Shown here piece after piece: positions 55,101 through 64,000 of a stretch of 64,000 nt of DNA. The notes below the pieces were generated by a model. It had not been told where the DNA came from. It saw only the letters and a list, made by a program, of their open reading frames with translations, and did no database searches. The stretch comes from Forficula auricularia (Eukaryota > Arthropoda > Insecta > Dermaptera > Forficulidae). The stretch covers positions 2,489,805 to 2,553,804 of the forward strand of contig JALMQS010000073.1 of the NCBI GenBank assembly GCA_024734495.1, written 5' to 3'. The stretch's first letter is position 1, and every line of letters begins with the position of its first letter. A program made the position numbers and the translations under genes.

Positions 55101-57937
55101 TCTTAATGAACGTAGGAAAAAAGTCATTTGATTGTATATTTCGTGATCTTTTAACAGTATGCGATGTTACCAAGTTTCAACAGTGAAATTGAGGTGTTTT
55201 CTTAACTTTATTAATTTTTATCGAGGAATCAGCGCACGAATCCCTTTGAATTTTTCTACACAGTTCCGTCAATACTTAAGACAAAGTACCTAAAATTTCA
55301 AAGCATTTTCATTGTCATTAAATATAATTTTTTTATAATTCGTTCACAATAAATCGAAATATAGTAATATCCCATAAGGATATGTGTTAAATTATAAATT
55401 GAATATATCCGGAGAGAGCGCTCAGAATTTCATGAAATTTGCAAGGATTTTTTCATAAATATTTAAAAATTTCTAAAGTTTAAAAAAATCTGATTGTAAT
55501 CGTTTAGGGGGTCATCTCCCTTAACTTGATATATTAATCAAAATAGACAAGACAAAAAAAAATTATAAAATTTTCCCTAGAAAATTGAAATATGATTCTA
55601 TAATTTACCATATATGATCGTGTAACAATACACATGTCTAAGAAATTTCATCCCCTTTAATAATATTTTATATTATACAAGTTGAATATGAAGGGTAGAA
55701 AGTCTTTTTTTAAACCCAAAGATATTTTATTTTATTATTAATAAAAACAACCAAACTATCTATAAGAAAAAGGAAACAATAAGCGATTTTATGTTTTCAA
55801 ACAAAATTACATAGTAGACTGGATGATTGCCCTCTCAAAAAATGAAGCAGAAGATTCTTGAGCTTTATAGGTTTTTATTTTTGTTTCAAGAATATTTTCT
55901 ACCCTTTTTATTGGGGTACTTTATAATCCAATTTTATTTGTACTCGGATTGAAAATCTGTTCCGTTAATTTAAATTTATTTGATGATAAATATAATATTC
56001 TAGTTAAATTAAACATTGATAGTCCTATTAAATTAAGAAGGTTATTTGGCTGTAACGACAATATATAATATATAAGTATTATCGCTAGAATTCTCTGTAA
56101 TGGAAAGCTCTCCAAATACTATAACCATAAATCTATTCCAATGAAAGCTAAACAATGGAAAATTATTATCTGTGTATATTCAATAGGGGTTATAACCCTA
56201 GAATAAATTAACATATTGGCCAACTTCTGCCTCTATAGATAATATATTTCTTATGTAAGTAATTGCAATTCTAATAAATACATTGAGTCTAAATATTCTT
56301 GTATGTTTAGTACACCTCTCATGATTTTCACTTACCCTTAATATAGCAAATCATTCCACAAAAAATTAAAAGTAATATTATAAGTTAATTAAAATTTCAA
56401 ATCAGCTCTGGGGAACTTTTAAAGAAGTAAAATTTATAAATTTTACTAGTCCGGATCATAATTTATCAAAATTTTTAACACACTTTTGTGGGTTAATCTA
56501 TTATTATATTAAATAGAACAAATGCATTCACGAATTCGTTTATCCCTAGGATTTCAAGAGATTGGGACATCCTTCCTGTTTCCGCTTTTATTATAACTTC
56601 AAGTCACTTTCGACTAGAATATGAGAGAGCATGAGTAAAAGTGAAATCGTGATCAGGTGATTGGTGCTGAACTCATAATGAGACTAAAAAATTTAAAGAT
56701 CCAGAGATGGGCAAAAATCTGTTTGATAAAACAACTGAGATGGTTGAAATAAAAAACCCATGAAGGGGTAAAAAGGATGAAATTGTCTTGTTCAAAGCAG
56801 CCTTGATAAGGACGGATCCGGTAATCAAATTAAGAAAAAGGCTAAAAAGAAATTGAGAAAACACGGAATCAAATGAAAGATTTTATTTACTGCTATAAAA
56901 CGACAAAAAAAACCGGAACCATATAATTATCATAAAAATTGTGACTATATGGATGTTTAGGGAAACCTGGAAGAGACTGAGAATGGGAAATAATATTTGA
57001 GACGAAAGATATCTCTTGAATGAATGAATCTGTATCTAGACAGAAAGAAAAAAGAATTTCTCCCATTTTCAAACAGTTCTAAACAGGAAAAGCAATCAGC
57101 GGTCATTGGACAATAAATAATATGTAATTTACATTGTATAAAATATTCCCTTGGCCTTCACGATCCAAAGTTCAACCTGGTATGATTATGCATAAGGTGA
57201 CTAACCCATTTTCGTACTGGACTGTTCTTTTTTCTAGCATTCTGCTTTCATTACGCCACAATGCCTAGTGCCAAAATTCGTTTACATAATTACCGACCAG
57301 AAATCACTTCTTCCGATAAATACAAAAAAAATCTTAAATAATACAAATAGTAAATAGGTATTATATTTTGCGAAAAGGTTTTTACTTGGAATGTTACGGA
57401 AGTGGGTTTACTGGAACCGGACTCAGAAACGGAGATTTTTAATTCGATTTATTGGAGTCGGAGTCGGAGTAGAAGAGAGATGTATTTAACTAACTGTTAA
57501 GGGCAGGCCTAATATGAAATAATAGAAATATAATTCAGTAAACAGACTCTTTACTCAGTCAAATATAAATAATAATACACATACGGAAGTAATATGAAAC
57601 AATAGAAAAATATGCTGGTGTGAGGGGATTCCCCGGCCGACAAGTCAAAACATGTAAGTGTGCGCTCTGGCTGACCACGGTCGAATCATTCGATCTTCGT
57701 TATAACCTCCGATTTAAAATTATCGGAGCCGAAGTCGGAGTCGGCGGTGTAAAACCAATCGGAAGTTCCGACCTTTCGGAGTCAGAATCGAAGATCCGTA
57801 ACATACCTACTTTTACTTTTTACTTTACTTTTACTATTTGAAAATGCTTAGATATATTTAAATAGATCAAAAATTTGAATAGTACAAATCAAATTAAATA
57901 AAAAAAAAAAAAAAAATAATAACTTTGATTAAATAGT
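55101..57937. other. Gene-free interval with decayed coding-like patches
   Basis: Mostly AT-rich. 56,670-57,120 on the plus strand shows interrupted lysine-rich frames (FKDPEMGKNLFDKTTEMVE, then IVLFKAALIRTDPVIKLRKR), probably an old retroelement open frame, unidentified. 57,600-57,830 is GC-richer with GGAGTC/GAAGTC repeats. A 17-base A run lies at ~57,900. Confidence 0.4.
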
Positions 57938-58777
57938 CCAGGTAAACTATGTGAAAAAATGGCATAAAAAAGAAATAATTCCCTGTAAAGATTTTATTGC
58001 TGGAATACCTTTATTGGTACTCAAATATTACTACCCTAAGTTTTCCCCCAAATCTGTGTTGTGGAAATTTTTCTACGCGCCTCAAAATGAGAAAATTTCG
58101 GAATTGTTTCAGTTTTTCTTGAACAACTCTAAAACGGCTAATCAAATCAAAAAGATATATATTAGATAAATTAAAGCTCTTTAAATTAGACGTAAAATTA
58201 TAACAATTTCATCTATTTAGGTTGAGTAGAGCTGGTACTAACGCCTGTCAAAAAACAGCCCCCGGGATCATTTTTGAATATCCCTAAAACTAGTACTTTT
58301 TTCCATTTTTCCCCATTTTGACCATGAAGGAGCATGTTTTCGACAAAGACGACTATAAACATTTTTAAACTAGATGACATTTGCTACAATTTAAATAAAG
58401 TTTCATTCTAATTGTGTAATGGTAACATGAGGTTGAAGTTTTTCAAAAGTGATCCCGGGGGTTGTTTTTTGACAGGCGCTAGTACAAGTTCTACTGAACC
58501 TAAATAGATGAAATTGTTATCATTTTACGCGTAATTAAAAAAGCTTTAATTTATCTAAAAAATATCTTTTTGATTTGATGAGCCGTTTTAGAGTTGTTCA
58601 AGAAAAACTGAAAAAACTCCGATATTTTCGTATTTTGAGGAGCCTAGAAATATTTCCACAACACAGATTTGGGGGGAAACTTAGGGTAGTAATTTTGGAG
58701 TACCAATAAAGGTATTCCATCAATAAAATCTCTACTGGGAATTATTTCCTGTTAAAATCGTAATTTGCCTGGATTAA
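57938..58777. mobile_element. Large palindrome, 840 bp
   Basis: Ends TCCAGGTAAA and TTTGCCTGGA. The arms (~330 bases) share AGAAATAATTCCC, ATACCTTTATTGGTACTC, CTTAGGGTAG, TCTAAAACGGCTAATCAAAT and CGCCTGTCAAAAAACA with CCCCCGGGATCA. The loop is ~100 bases. The open frame at 57,951-58,169 lies in an arm and has no recognised domain. Unclassified. Confidence 0.7.
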
Positions 58778-59398
58778 AAAACAAATTTGTTTTTTTATTT
58801 TAATAAATAAATAGGGAAAAAATGAAAAAAAAATATGTGGCACACATGTAATTAATTATGTATATCTTGTATATGGTATATACATTTAAAATAAAGTAAA
58901 AATGAAGTAAAACTGTATCCGAAACCCAAAAAAAGGAAAGAAATGAATAAATAAATAAAAAGTATCTTAATTTAAATTCTGTGTACCCTGTTAAATTTAT
59001 AAACAGTGTATGCAGGACGTTAACTAGATCAAGTTCTCACGGTGAATGCTACTCTTGGCTAAAGTAATATTAAAACAAGAAAAAAGTTTTTTATTCTCTA
59101 TCTAGAATGTTCTTTCCGCCTCTGGAAAGCTCTATGTAATTAGTAATTACCATGCCCCTTGTGTGTTCAATTTGTTTCCCATTGGTTGGCCAGCTGTGTC
59201 CCTCTGTTGCCTAACTTATAGGCGTTTCACTTTAATATCACTCCTATCTTTAGTTCGTTTCCCTTTAATTTTATTTTTATTTTTTGAAAATATATATATC
59301 TAAGTAGCGATTTTTCATACTTCGACTGTTTAAATATTATTAAAGAAAATAGAAAGCTAATCCGTTGGTTGACATTTGTTTTGATGGATTGATTTCAG
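58778..59398. other. Non-repetitive-looking interval upstream of exon candidate
   Basis: No gene by itself. 59,105-59,240 has mixed composition with CCATTGGTTGGCC. It may be intron if the 59,399 segment is an exon. A branch-like GCTAATC lies ~40 bases before the acceptor. Confidence 0.35.
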
Positions 59399-59485
59399 CA
59401 GCTAAGCAGCTCCTCGGCTACGGCATTCCCAAGGAGCCAAACATTCCGATAAGCGCTCTCCTGTCAGAAACCGCCATCAATAAAA
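59399..59485 (+). CDS. Candidate internal host exon, 87 nt
   Basis: Bounded by an acceptor (TTGATTTCAG, ending 59,398) and a strong donor (GTAAGA from 59,486). The frame with two leading bases reads AKQLLGYGIPKEPNIPISAL then LSETAINK without a stop, and ends one base into a codon, so both introns would be phase 1. The segment is ~50% GC against ~30% around it and uses C/G-ending codons (CTC, GGC, CCC, AAG), unlike any repeat in the window. I do not recognise the protein. It could be one exon of a large gene with long repeat-filled introns. Confidence 0.5.
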
Positions 59486-59702
59486 GTAAGAACTAATTTA
59501 TTATTATGATTAATATTGCAAGAGCATTCTTCGCTTTATATATATAATCGTATATCTGTTGTGATTTTCTCATTCGAGATTAATACTTTAAAAATCAGCA
59601 ACATGAGTAAGCTGGTTCCCTTCAAAAGTGAAACATGACCCTATTACTGTAGTAGAAACATTATTGCCTACAATCTCTCCTTTCAGTTTATCAGAGCATT
59701 GT

Positions 59703-61220
59703 GGTACCGCGACATTTCATCCCCCGACAAAATATCCCCGACAAAACATCCCCCGACAAAATATCCCAAGGACAAAATATCCCAAGGACAAAATATCCCC
59801 GGACAAAATATCCCCGACAAAATATCCTTGCTGAAGACATAGAGGAATCGAGTTAAAATCATAAATAGCTATTGATTCTCATCTAGTACTTGAAAAATAA
59901 CCATTCTATATTGGATTTTTGACGTTTCGGTTTTTATTGGTAACCATTGCTGAAGACATAGAGGAATCGAGTTAAAATCAAAAATAGCGATTGATTCTCA
60001 TCTAGTACTCGAGGAATAACCATTCTATATTGGATTTTTGACGTTTCGGTTTTTATTGGTAACCATTGTTGAAGACATATAGGAATCGAGTTAAAATCAA
60101 AAATAGCGATTGATTCTCATCTAGTACTTGAGGAATAACCATTCTATATTGGATTTTTGACGTTTCGGTTTTTATTGGTAACCATTGCTGAAGACATAGA
60201 GGAATCGAATTAAAATCAAAAATAGCGATTGATTCTCATCTAGTACTTGAGAAATAACCATTCTTTATTGGATTTTTGACGTTTCGGTTTTTATTGGTAA
60301 CCATTGCTGAAGACATAGAGGAATCGAGTTAAAATCAAAAATAGCGATCGATTCTTGTCTAATACTAGAGGAATAACCTTATTGCATTCCATTTTTGATG
60401 TTTTGACTATTAATGGCAACCTCTACTGAAAACGTGGAGGAATCGACTTAAAATCAAAAAGACTAAATTCTTTTATGACAAACAACTCAAACTTGAGTTG
60501 GTTACCAAAAAAGAATTTAGTCTTTTTGATTTTAAGTCGATTCCTCCATGTTTCCATTAGAGGTTGCCATTAATAGTCAAAACATCAAAAATGGAAGGCA
60601 ATAAGGTTATTTCTCTAGTATTAGATAAGAATCGATCGTTATTTTTGATTTTAAGCCGATACCTCAATGTCTTCAGCAATGGTTACCAATAATAATCGAA
60701 GCGTCAAAAATCTAATGTAAAATTGTTATTCCTCGACTATTAAATAAGAATCAATCGCTATTTTTGAATTTAAGTCAACATGGACTGTGTGTTGATTAGA
60801 AAAAAATGGAGCCTGAAACACACCAAGCCCGACGATTGGCTGTTCGGTTTTCAATGTGTGTTTGATTAGGAAAAAATGGGAGCCCGAAACACACCCCTCC
60901 CGGACTAAACTTTCGGAGGTTCGGTTAATATATGTTCAGTTCGGCTCGGTTGTGTTCGTATAGCTCCTTTTCGGGCTGGCATTTAGACTGTTCGGGTGGC
61001 TGACGCCATATATATTAACCGAACCGGAGTCGATTTGCATTACTCATAAGATTTCCGCGGGGAAAGGTTATTTTGTCATGAGATATTTTGTCGGGGGATA
61101 TTTTGTCGGGGGATATTTTGTCGGGGGATATTTTGTCCGGGGATATTTTGTCCGGGGATATTTTGTCCGGGGATGTTTTGTCGGGCGATGTTTTGTCGGG
61201 GGATGAAATGTCGCGGAATC
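59703..61220. mobile_element. Foldback-like element with satellite arms, 1,518 bp
   Basis: Inverted tips CCGCGACATTTCATCCCCCG are flanked by an exact 9-bp duplication GAGCATTGT (59,694-59,702 and 61,221-61,229). Next to each tip are ~7-9 tandem ~14-bp units (CCCCGACAAAATAT and inverse). Then comes an arm of ~119-bp repeats: about six units on the left (period 119 from 59,831) and two in inverse orientation on the right, meeting near CAACTCAAACTTGAGTTG (~60,490). Long arms of tandem repeats and 9-bp duplications are the marks of Drosophila FB elements, a Mutator-related group. No transposase. Confidence 0.85.
60776..61050. repeat. Unclassified insert inside the Foldback-like element
   Basis: A GC-richer block interrupts the right arm. 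It has two near-direct copies of a GTGTGTTTGATTAG..CCTGAAACACACC segment and an inverted pair GTTCGGTTAATATAT / ATATATTAACCGAAC. Non-coding, origin unknown. Confidence 0.45.
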
Positions 61221-61424
61221 GAGCATTGTAGCTTGTAAAGAAAATACTATATAAATTTGAAATTTACAAGTTATATCTAATAATTTTTACTAAAGTCAAA
61301 AATTGTATCAAAATTTTAATTAAATGTTTATTTTGAGGATAGTCGAATTTTGAGTAGGGTCGAAAATGAACTAATATTGGAGTACTTTTTGGAGACGGAC
61401 TGATAAGTGAAAATGAGTATATAG

Positions 61425-61736
61425 TGATGAGGCAGTCCAAAAAAAGTAAATAATTTATACTAACTTTTTATTCATAAACCGACGTTTCTTAGGCTGTTCC
61501 CTCCTTCTTCAGGGTTTTGAAAAGTCAATGAAGGAAATCCAATGCGACATTCCCCTCTGCCTCCTCTTTCAGTGGCAGTTACAATAATATATTGTATTTC
61601 ATTCTCAGCAGAATTATAATGTACTTTCCATCCCTGACTTTTCAAAACCCTGAAGAAGGATGGAATAGCCTCCGAAAAGTCGGTTTATGAATAAAAAGAT
61701 AGTATAAATTATCTTCTTTTTTGGACTGCCTCATCA
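61425..61736. mobile_element. Palindromic element with two hammerhead-like motifs
   Basis: Ends TGATGAGGCAGTCCAAAAAA and inverse, arms ~65 bases to TTATTCATAAACCGAC. The minus motif at 61,476-61,517 and plus motif at 61,645-61,686 each have AAACC-CTGAAGA-A, a stem II, GAAA and GGTTT after the cleavage position. Same motif class as 44.9-45.4 kb but different flanking arms. Confidence 0.65.
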
Positions 61737-61984
61737 ATATTCACTCAATGAACAAATATTTTTTATCATGAGTTTTTAGGAATCTTTGTATTGTTTATCA
61801 TATTCAATATTATTTAAATTAACTTTCAAATATCAATATTTATATACTTTTATAAATTAAAATTTTTCTCATATTTTATATTCAATATTTCTCCCAATTT
61901 TTCAACGAGTATTTTTAATACTAAATATTTATAAGATTTCATATTCCCGATAGAAATAGCCTTTAATTTCTAAGAAAAGAAGTT

Positions 61985-62110
61985 TTCATCTGTTAGATCC
62001 GAAATGGATTACTTTTAATTATATGTCAGATGGGTTGTTTCCCGTAGGAAGGTAAAAACAACCCATCTTACATATAATTAAAAATAATCCCTTCCATCTC
62101 GGATCTAATA
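61985..62110. repeat. Hairpin repeat, TTAGATCCGA arms
   Basis: TTAGATCCGAAATGGATTA, TTTTAATTATATGT and GATGGGTTGTTT on the left pair with their inverses on the right around a ~15-base loop. One arm recurs at 29,625-29,690. Confidence 0.55.
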
Positions 62111-62401
62111 ATGACAATCTCTTGGGATTTTCCTAGACTAAATCGCACATCCAATGCAATAAGGCCCTCGAAATTTTTGAAAATTGAGTTAGGTGTAGAA
62201 TAATGTTACGGGGTTTCAAGTAAGTTGACTGCAGAAAGGCTATATACTTATTTTTAAAAATAGCCCATAGGGAGCATATAATGTCCTTAGGTTTCTTAAG
62301 AAATCCATTGTTATAATCATATTCACAACACTGTTGTTTAAAACATACCTTTTTTGACATGTGGCTTTACTGCATTAGATGTGCGAAATATTTTTTAATT
62401 A

Positions 62402-62478
62402 TCCCCCTGTGGACCGGGGGTAGAATGTGTCCACAGTATCCTCTGCTTGTCGTAACAGACGGCTAAACGGGGTTGGAT
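62402..62478 (+). mobile_element. Non-LTR retrotransposon fragment
   Basis: GTAGAATGTGTCCACAGTAT, CCTCTGCTTGTCGTAACAG and ACGGCTAAACGG form a block I know from the 3' part of arthropod non-LTR elements ('CTGCTTGTCGTAAGAGGCGA'-type). Short and dead. Confidence 0.5.
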
Positions 62479-62764
62479 GTTAACAACTTATTCCATAAAA
62501 ATCATCTGAAATAAAGGAGAAAGGTATCGGATAGGAAACTGACGAATTTCATGGAATAGATCTTGCGTACAAAATGATTTATGAATCGCGATTCGTAGGT
62601 ACGGTCTTAAGTCTTTAGAAATTAGAAATCGAATGATGCATTTAGGTGTCGCGAATGGAAAATCCGGAAATGTAGCCATTGCCATTTGGAGATTAATGCT
62701 GAAACAGGCCAAGAACCTCTGGAGTCTTTAAAGTCAAGCAAAGATAAAAATTGTATTTAAAATA
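62479..62764 (-). other. Possible decayed coding segment
   Basis: The minus strand is open over 62,488-62,712 (FPDFPFATPKCIIRFLISKD, then LRPYLRIAIHKS). It reads like eroded protein sequence, perhaps of the adjoining retroelement. No domain was recognised. Confidence 0.25.
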
Positions 62765-63591
62765 CACTACGGTGCAAAAAAATCGAGCCACCAATAAAAA
62801 CTTAATTAAATAGTAAATCATTTTTAATTTTTATTTTACAAGGAACCATACATTACTGAAATTATTGCTTATTGACAGTGTACTTGTCACTTGTCGTTGA
62901 CTTAACCCTTGATTAATTAGGCACACAATTTGAACAGCTTGAACTTGAGAAATATCTATTTTGTATATTTTGTCAATGATGCTTAATTCAAAATTATTCA
63001 TTTTTTTATATTTCAAATTGAATTGGATCTTTTATTAAAACTTTATTTAAATGTAAGTGATATTGAGAAAGTAGGATAATTTGTAATTGTATCTTTTAAT
63101 TTAATTTAATTTATTTTTATTGGTTTATTAAACAAGAAATTATTTTTAAAATTGCTACAAATAACCATATAATTTGTGCTATTAACTCTTAAACTAACAT
63201 ATTCAATAAATATGGGTGATAATTTTTGAATTTCTTAGTAAAAATAAATAAAATTAAATTAAAAGATACAATTACAAATTATCCTACTTTCTCAATATCA
63301 CTTACATTTAAATAAAGTTTTAATAAAAAATCCAATTCAATTTGAAATATCAAAAAAATGAATAATTTTGAATTAAGCATCATTGATAAAATATACAAAA
63401 TAGATATTTCTCAAGTTCAAGCTGTTCAAATTGTGTGCCTAATTAATCAAGGGTTAAGTCCACGACAAGTGACAAGTACACTGTCAATGGGCAATAGTTT
63501 CAGTAATGTATGGTTCCTTGTAAAAAAATTAAAAATGATTTACTGTTTGATTGGGTTTTTGTTGGTGGCTCGATTTTTTTGCACTTCAGTG
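62765..63591. mobile_element. Tc1-like foldback with two transposase N-terminal halves
   Basis: Inverted ends CACTACGGTGCAAAAAAATC and CACTGAAGTGCAAAAAAATC are each flanked by TA (62,763-62,764 and 63,592-63,593). Arms of ~355 bases carry the same N-terminal coding segment in opposite directions, separated by a ~120-base AT-rich loop. No catalytic domain remains. This is a mirror-image deletion derivative of an autonomous Tc1-like element. Confidence 0.85.
62831..63001 (-). pseudogene. Tc1-like transposase N-terminal HTH, left arm
   Basis: ATG at 63,001 gives MNNFELSIIDKIYKIDISQ, then QAVQIVCLINQGLSQRQVTS and TLSISNNFSNVWFLVK. The 'I..L...GLSQRQV...L..S...V' pattern is the first helix-turn-helix of Tc1-like transposases, which binds the terminal repeats. 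It runs toward the left terminus without a catalytic domain. Confidence 0.7.
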
Positions 63592-63747
63592 TATAATTAC
63601 GAAGTAATTGTATATTTCCTCAGAGTTTCATCTTTTAGAAATATATTTTATTCAGAATTAATTAAGATAATTAGAAGTAAAAGAATATGTAAAAATCTCA
63701 TTATTTTACACGAATATGTATGTAATAGCATTTTATACAATATTTAA
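63358..63747 (+). pseudogene. Tc1-like transposase N-terminal HTH, right arm
   Basis: ATG at 63,358. The first ~58 residues match the left-arm copy with a few substitutions (GLSPRQV, TLSMGNSFSNV). The frame then continues by chance through the terminal repeat (LIGFLLVARFFCTS) and 150 bases of flank. The family catalytic domain is absent. Confidence 0.7.
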
Positions 63748-64000
63748 TTGACTAGATGAGTGAGTAAAATTTTCTACTTTATCCACATAATGTCAATTCA
63801 AGTTTACAAGTAAAAAACCGCTATTGAATATTCGAAAAATATTTTTAAATTAATCAGATTACATACTTTTCATTTAATTCTGATGAAAATGTTATAAATA
63901 TTATATTTAAATTAAAAGCTTTTATTATTCAAAATCTTCTTTTTTTCCGCTTACCATCCCTAGTATCACAATGTTTCAAACTATATAGTAGCTATATAGT
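63592..64000. other. AT-rich flank, no gene
   Basis: Nothing recognised to the window end. Confidence 0.4.

Noticed and set aside
57951..58169. 72-codon lysine/phenylalanine-rich frame
   Set aside because: Lies in one arm of a palindrome; the mirrored arm is not open in the matching frame.
59101..59140. Second heat-shock element (AGAATGTTCT)
   Set aside because: Only two correct units; the following TTTCC breaks the spacing. Below the three-unit minimum.
59721..59826. CRISPR-like array of CCCCGACAAAATAT units
   Set aside because: Units are tandem with no unique spacers, lie in a eukaryotic transposon and have an inverted partner at 61,070-61,200.
59826..60480. Hammerhead motif in the 119-bp satellite (CTGAAGA and GAAACGTC are both present)
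   Set aside because: The two core boxes lie on opposite strands of the unit, so they cannot form one ribozyme.

Overview
This is a transposon-dense, AT-rich stretch of an animal nuclear genome. It has no operons, no bacterial-type genes and no intact host gene. The mix of elements points to an arthropod (insect or crustacean): a ZBED-type hAT, mariner and Tc1-like elements, Jockey-like non-LTR fragments, canonical Helitrons, a gypsy-like LTR element, a tRNA-derived SINE and Penelope-type hammerhead-like motifs. The phylum is an inference and the species was not recognised.

Layout. 0-9 kb: a non-LTR 3' end, two palindromic MITEs, two copies of a 0.4-0.8 kb dispersed repeat (R1) and one copy of a palindromic repeat (family G). 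9-12 kb: two copies of a tRNA-derived SINE, each with an 11-bp target duplication. 13-21 kb: Helitron-like and Jockey remnants, palindromic elements, a hAT MITE with a perfect 8-bp duplication, and a deleted mariner. 22-26 kb: a mariner foldback, a Helitron 3' end carrying a seven-unit heat-shock element, and a large palindrome. 27.1-28.8 kb: a young gag-only LTR retrotransposon. 30-32.6 kb: nested elements, including a complete Helitron inside a family G repeat. 33.5-35.5 kb: arrays of a ~119-bp satellite. 37-38.1 kb: a second complete Helitron. 41-47.7 kb: Jockey 3' part, hammerhead-bearing palindromes and a piggyBac-like MITE. 48.5-49.2 kb: another Helitron-like element. 52.2-55.1 kb: a nearly intact hAT transposon. 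57.9-63.6 kb: a large palindrome, one candidate host exon, a Foldback-like element with 9-bp duplication and satellite arms, a hammerhead-bearing palindrome and a Tc1-like foldback.

Transposition-related coding is limited to a Gag (27.3-28.3 kb), a hAT transposase broken by one homopolymer frameshift (52.6-54.5 kb), a mariner DNA-binding half with one stop, and two helix-turn-helix half copies of a Tc1-like transposase. The best host-gene candidate is one 87-nt exon-like segment at 59,399-59,485 with matching splice sites.

The most notable signals are: (1) seven contiguous perfect nGAAn/nTTCn units next to a Helitron 3' terminus; (2) several repeat families with a hammerhead-like core whose helices are kept by compensating changes and whose stem III is mostly self-complementary; (3) an unusual density of large foldback elements, including transposons made of two mirrored half copies; (4) a Foldback-like element whose arms are satellite arrays.
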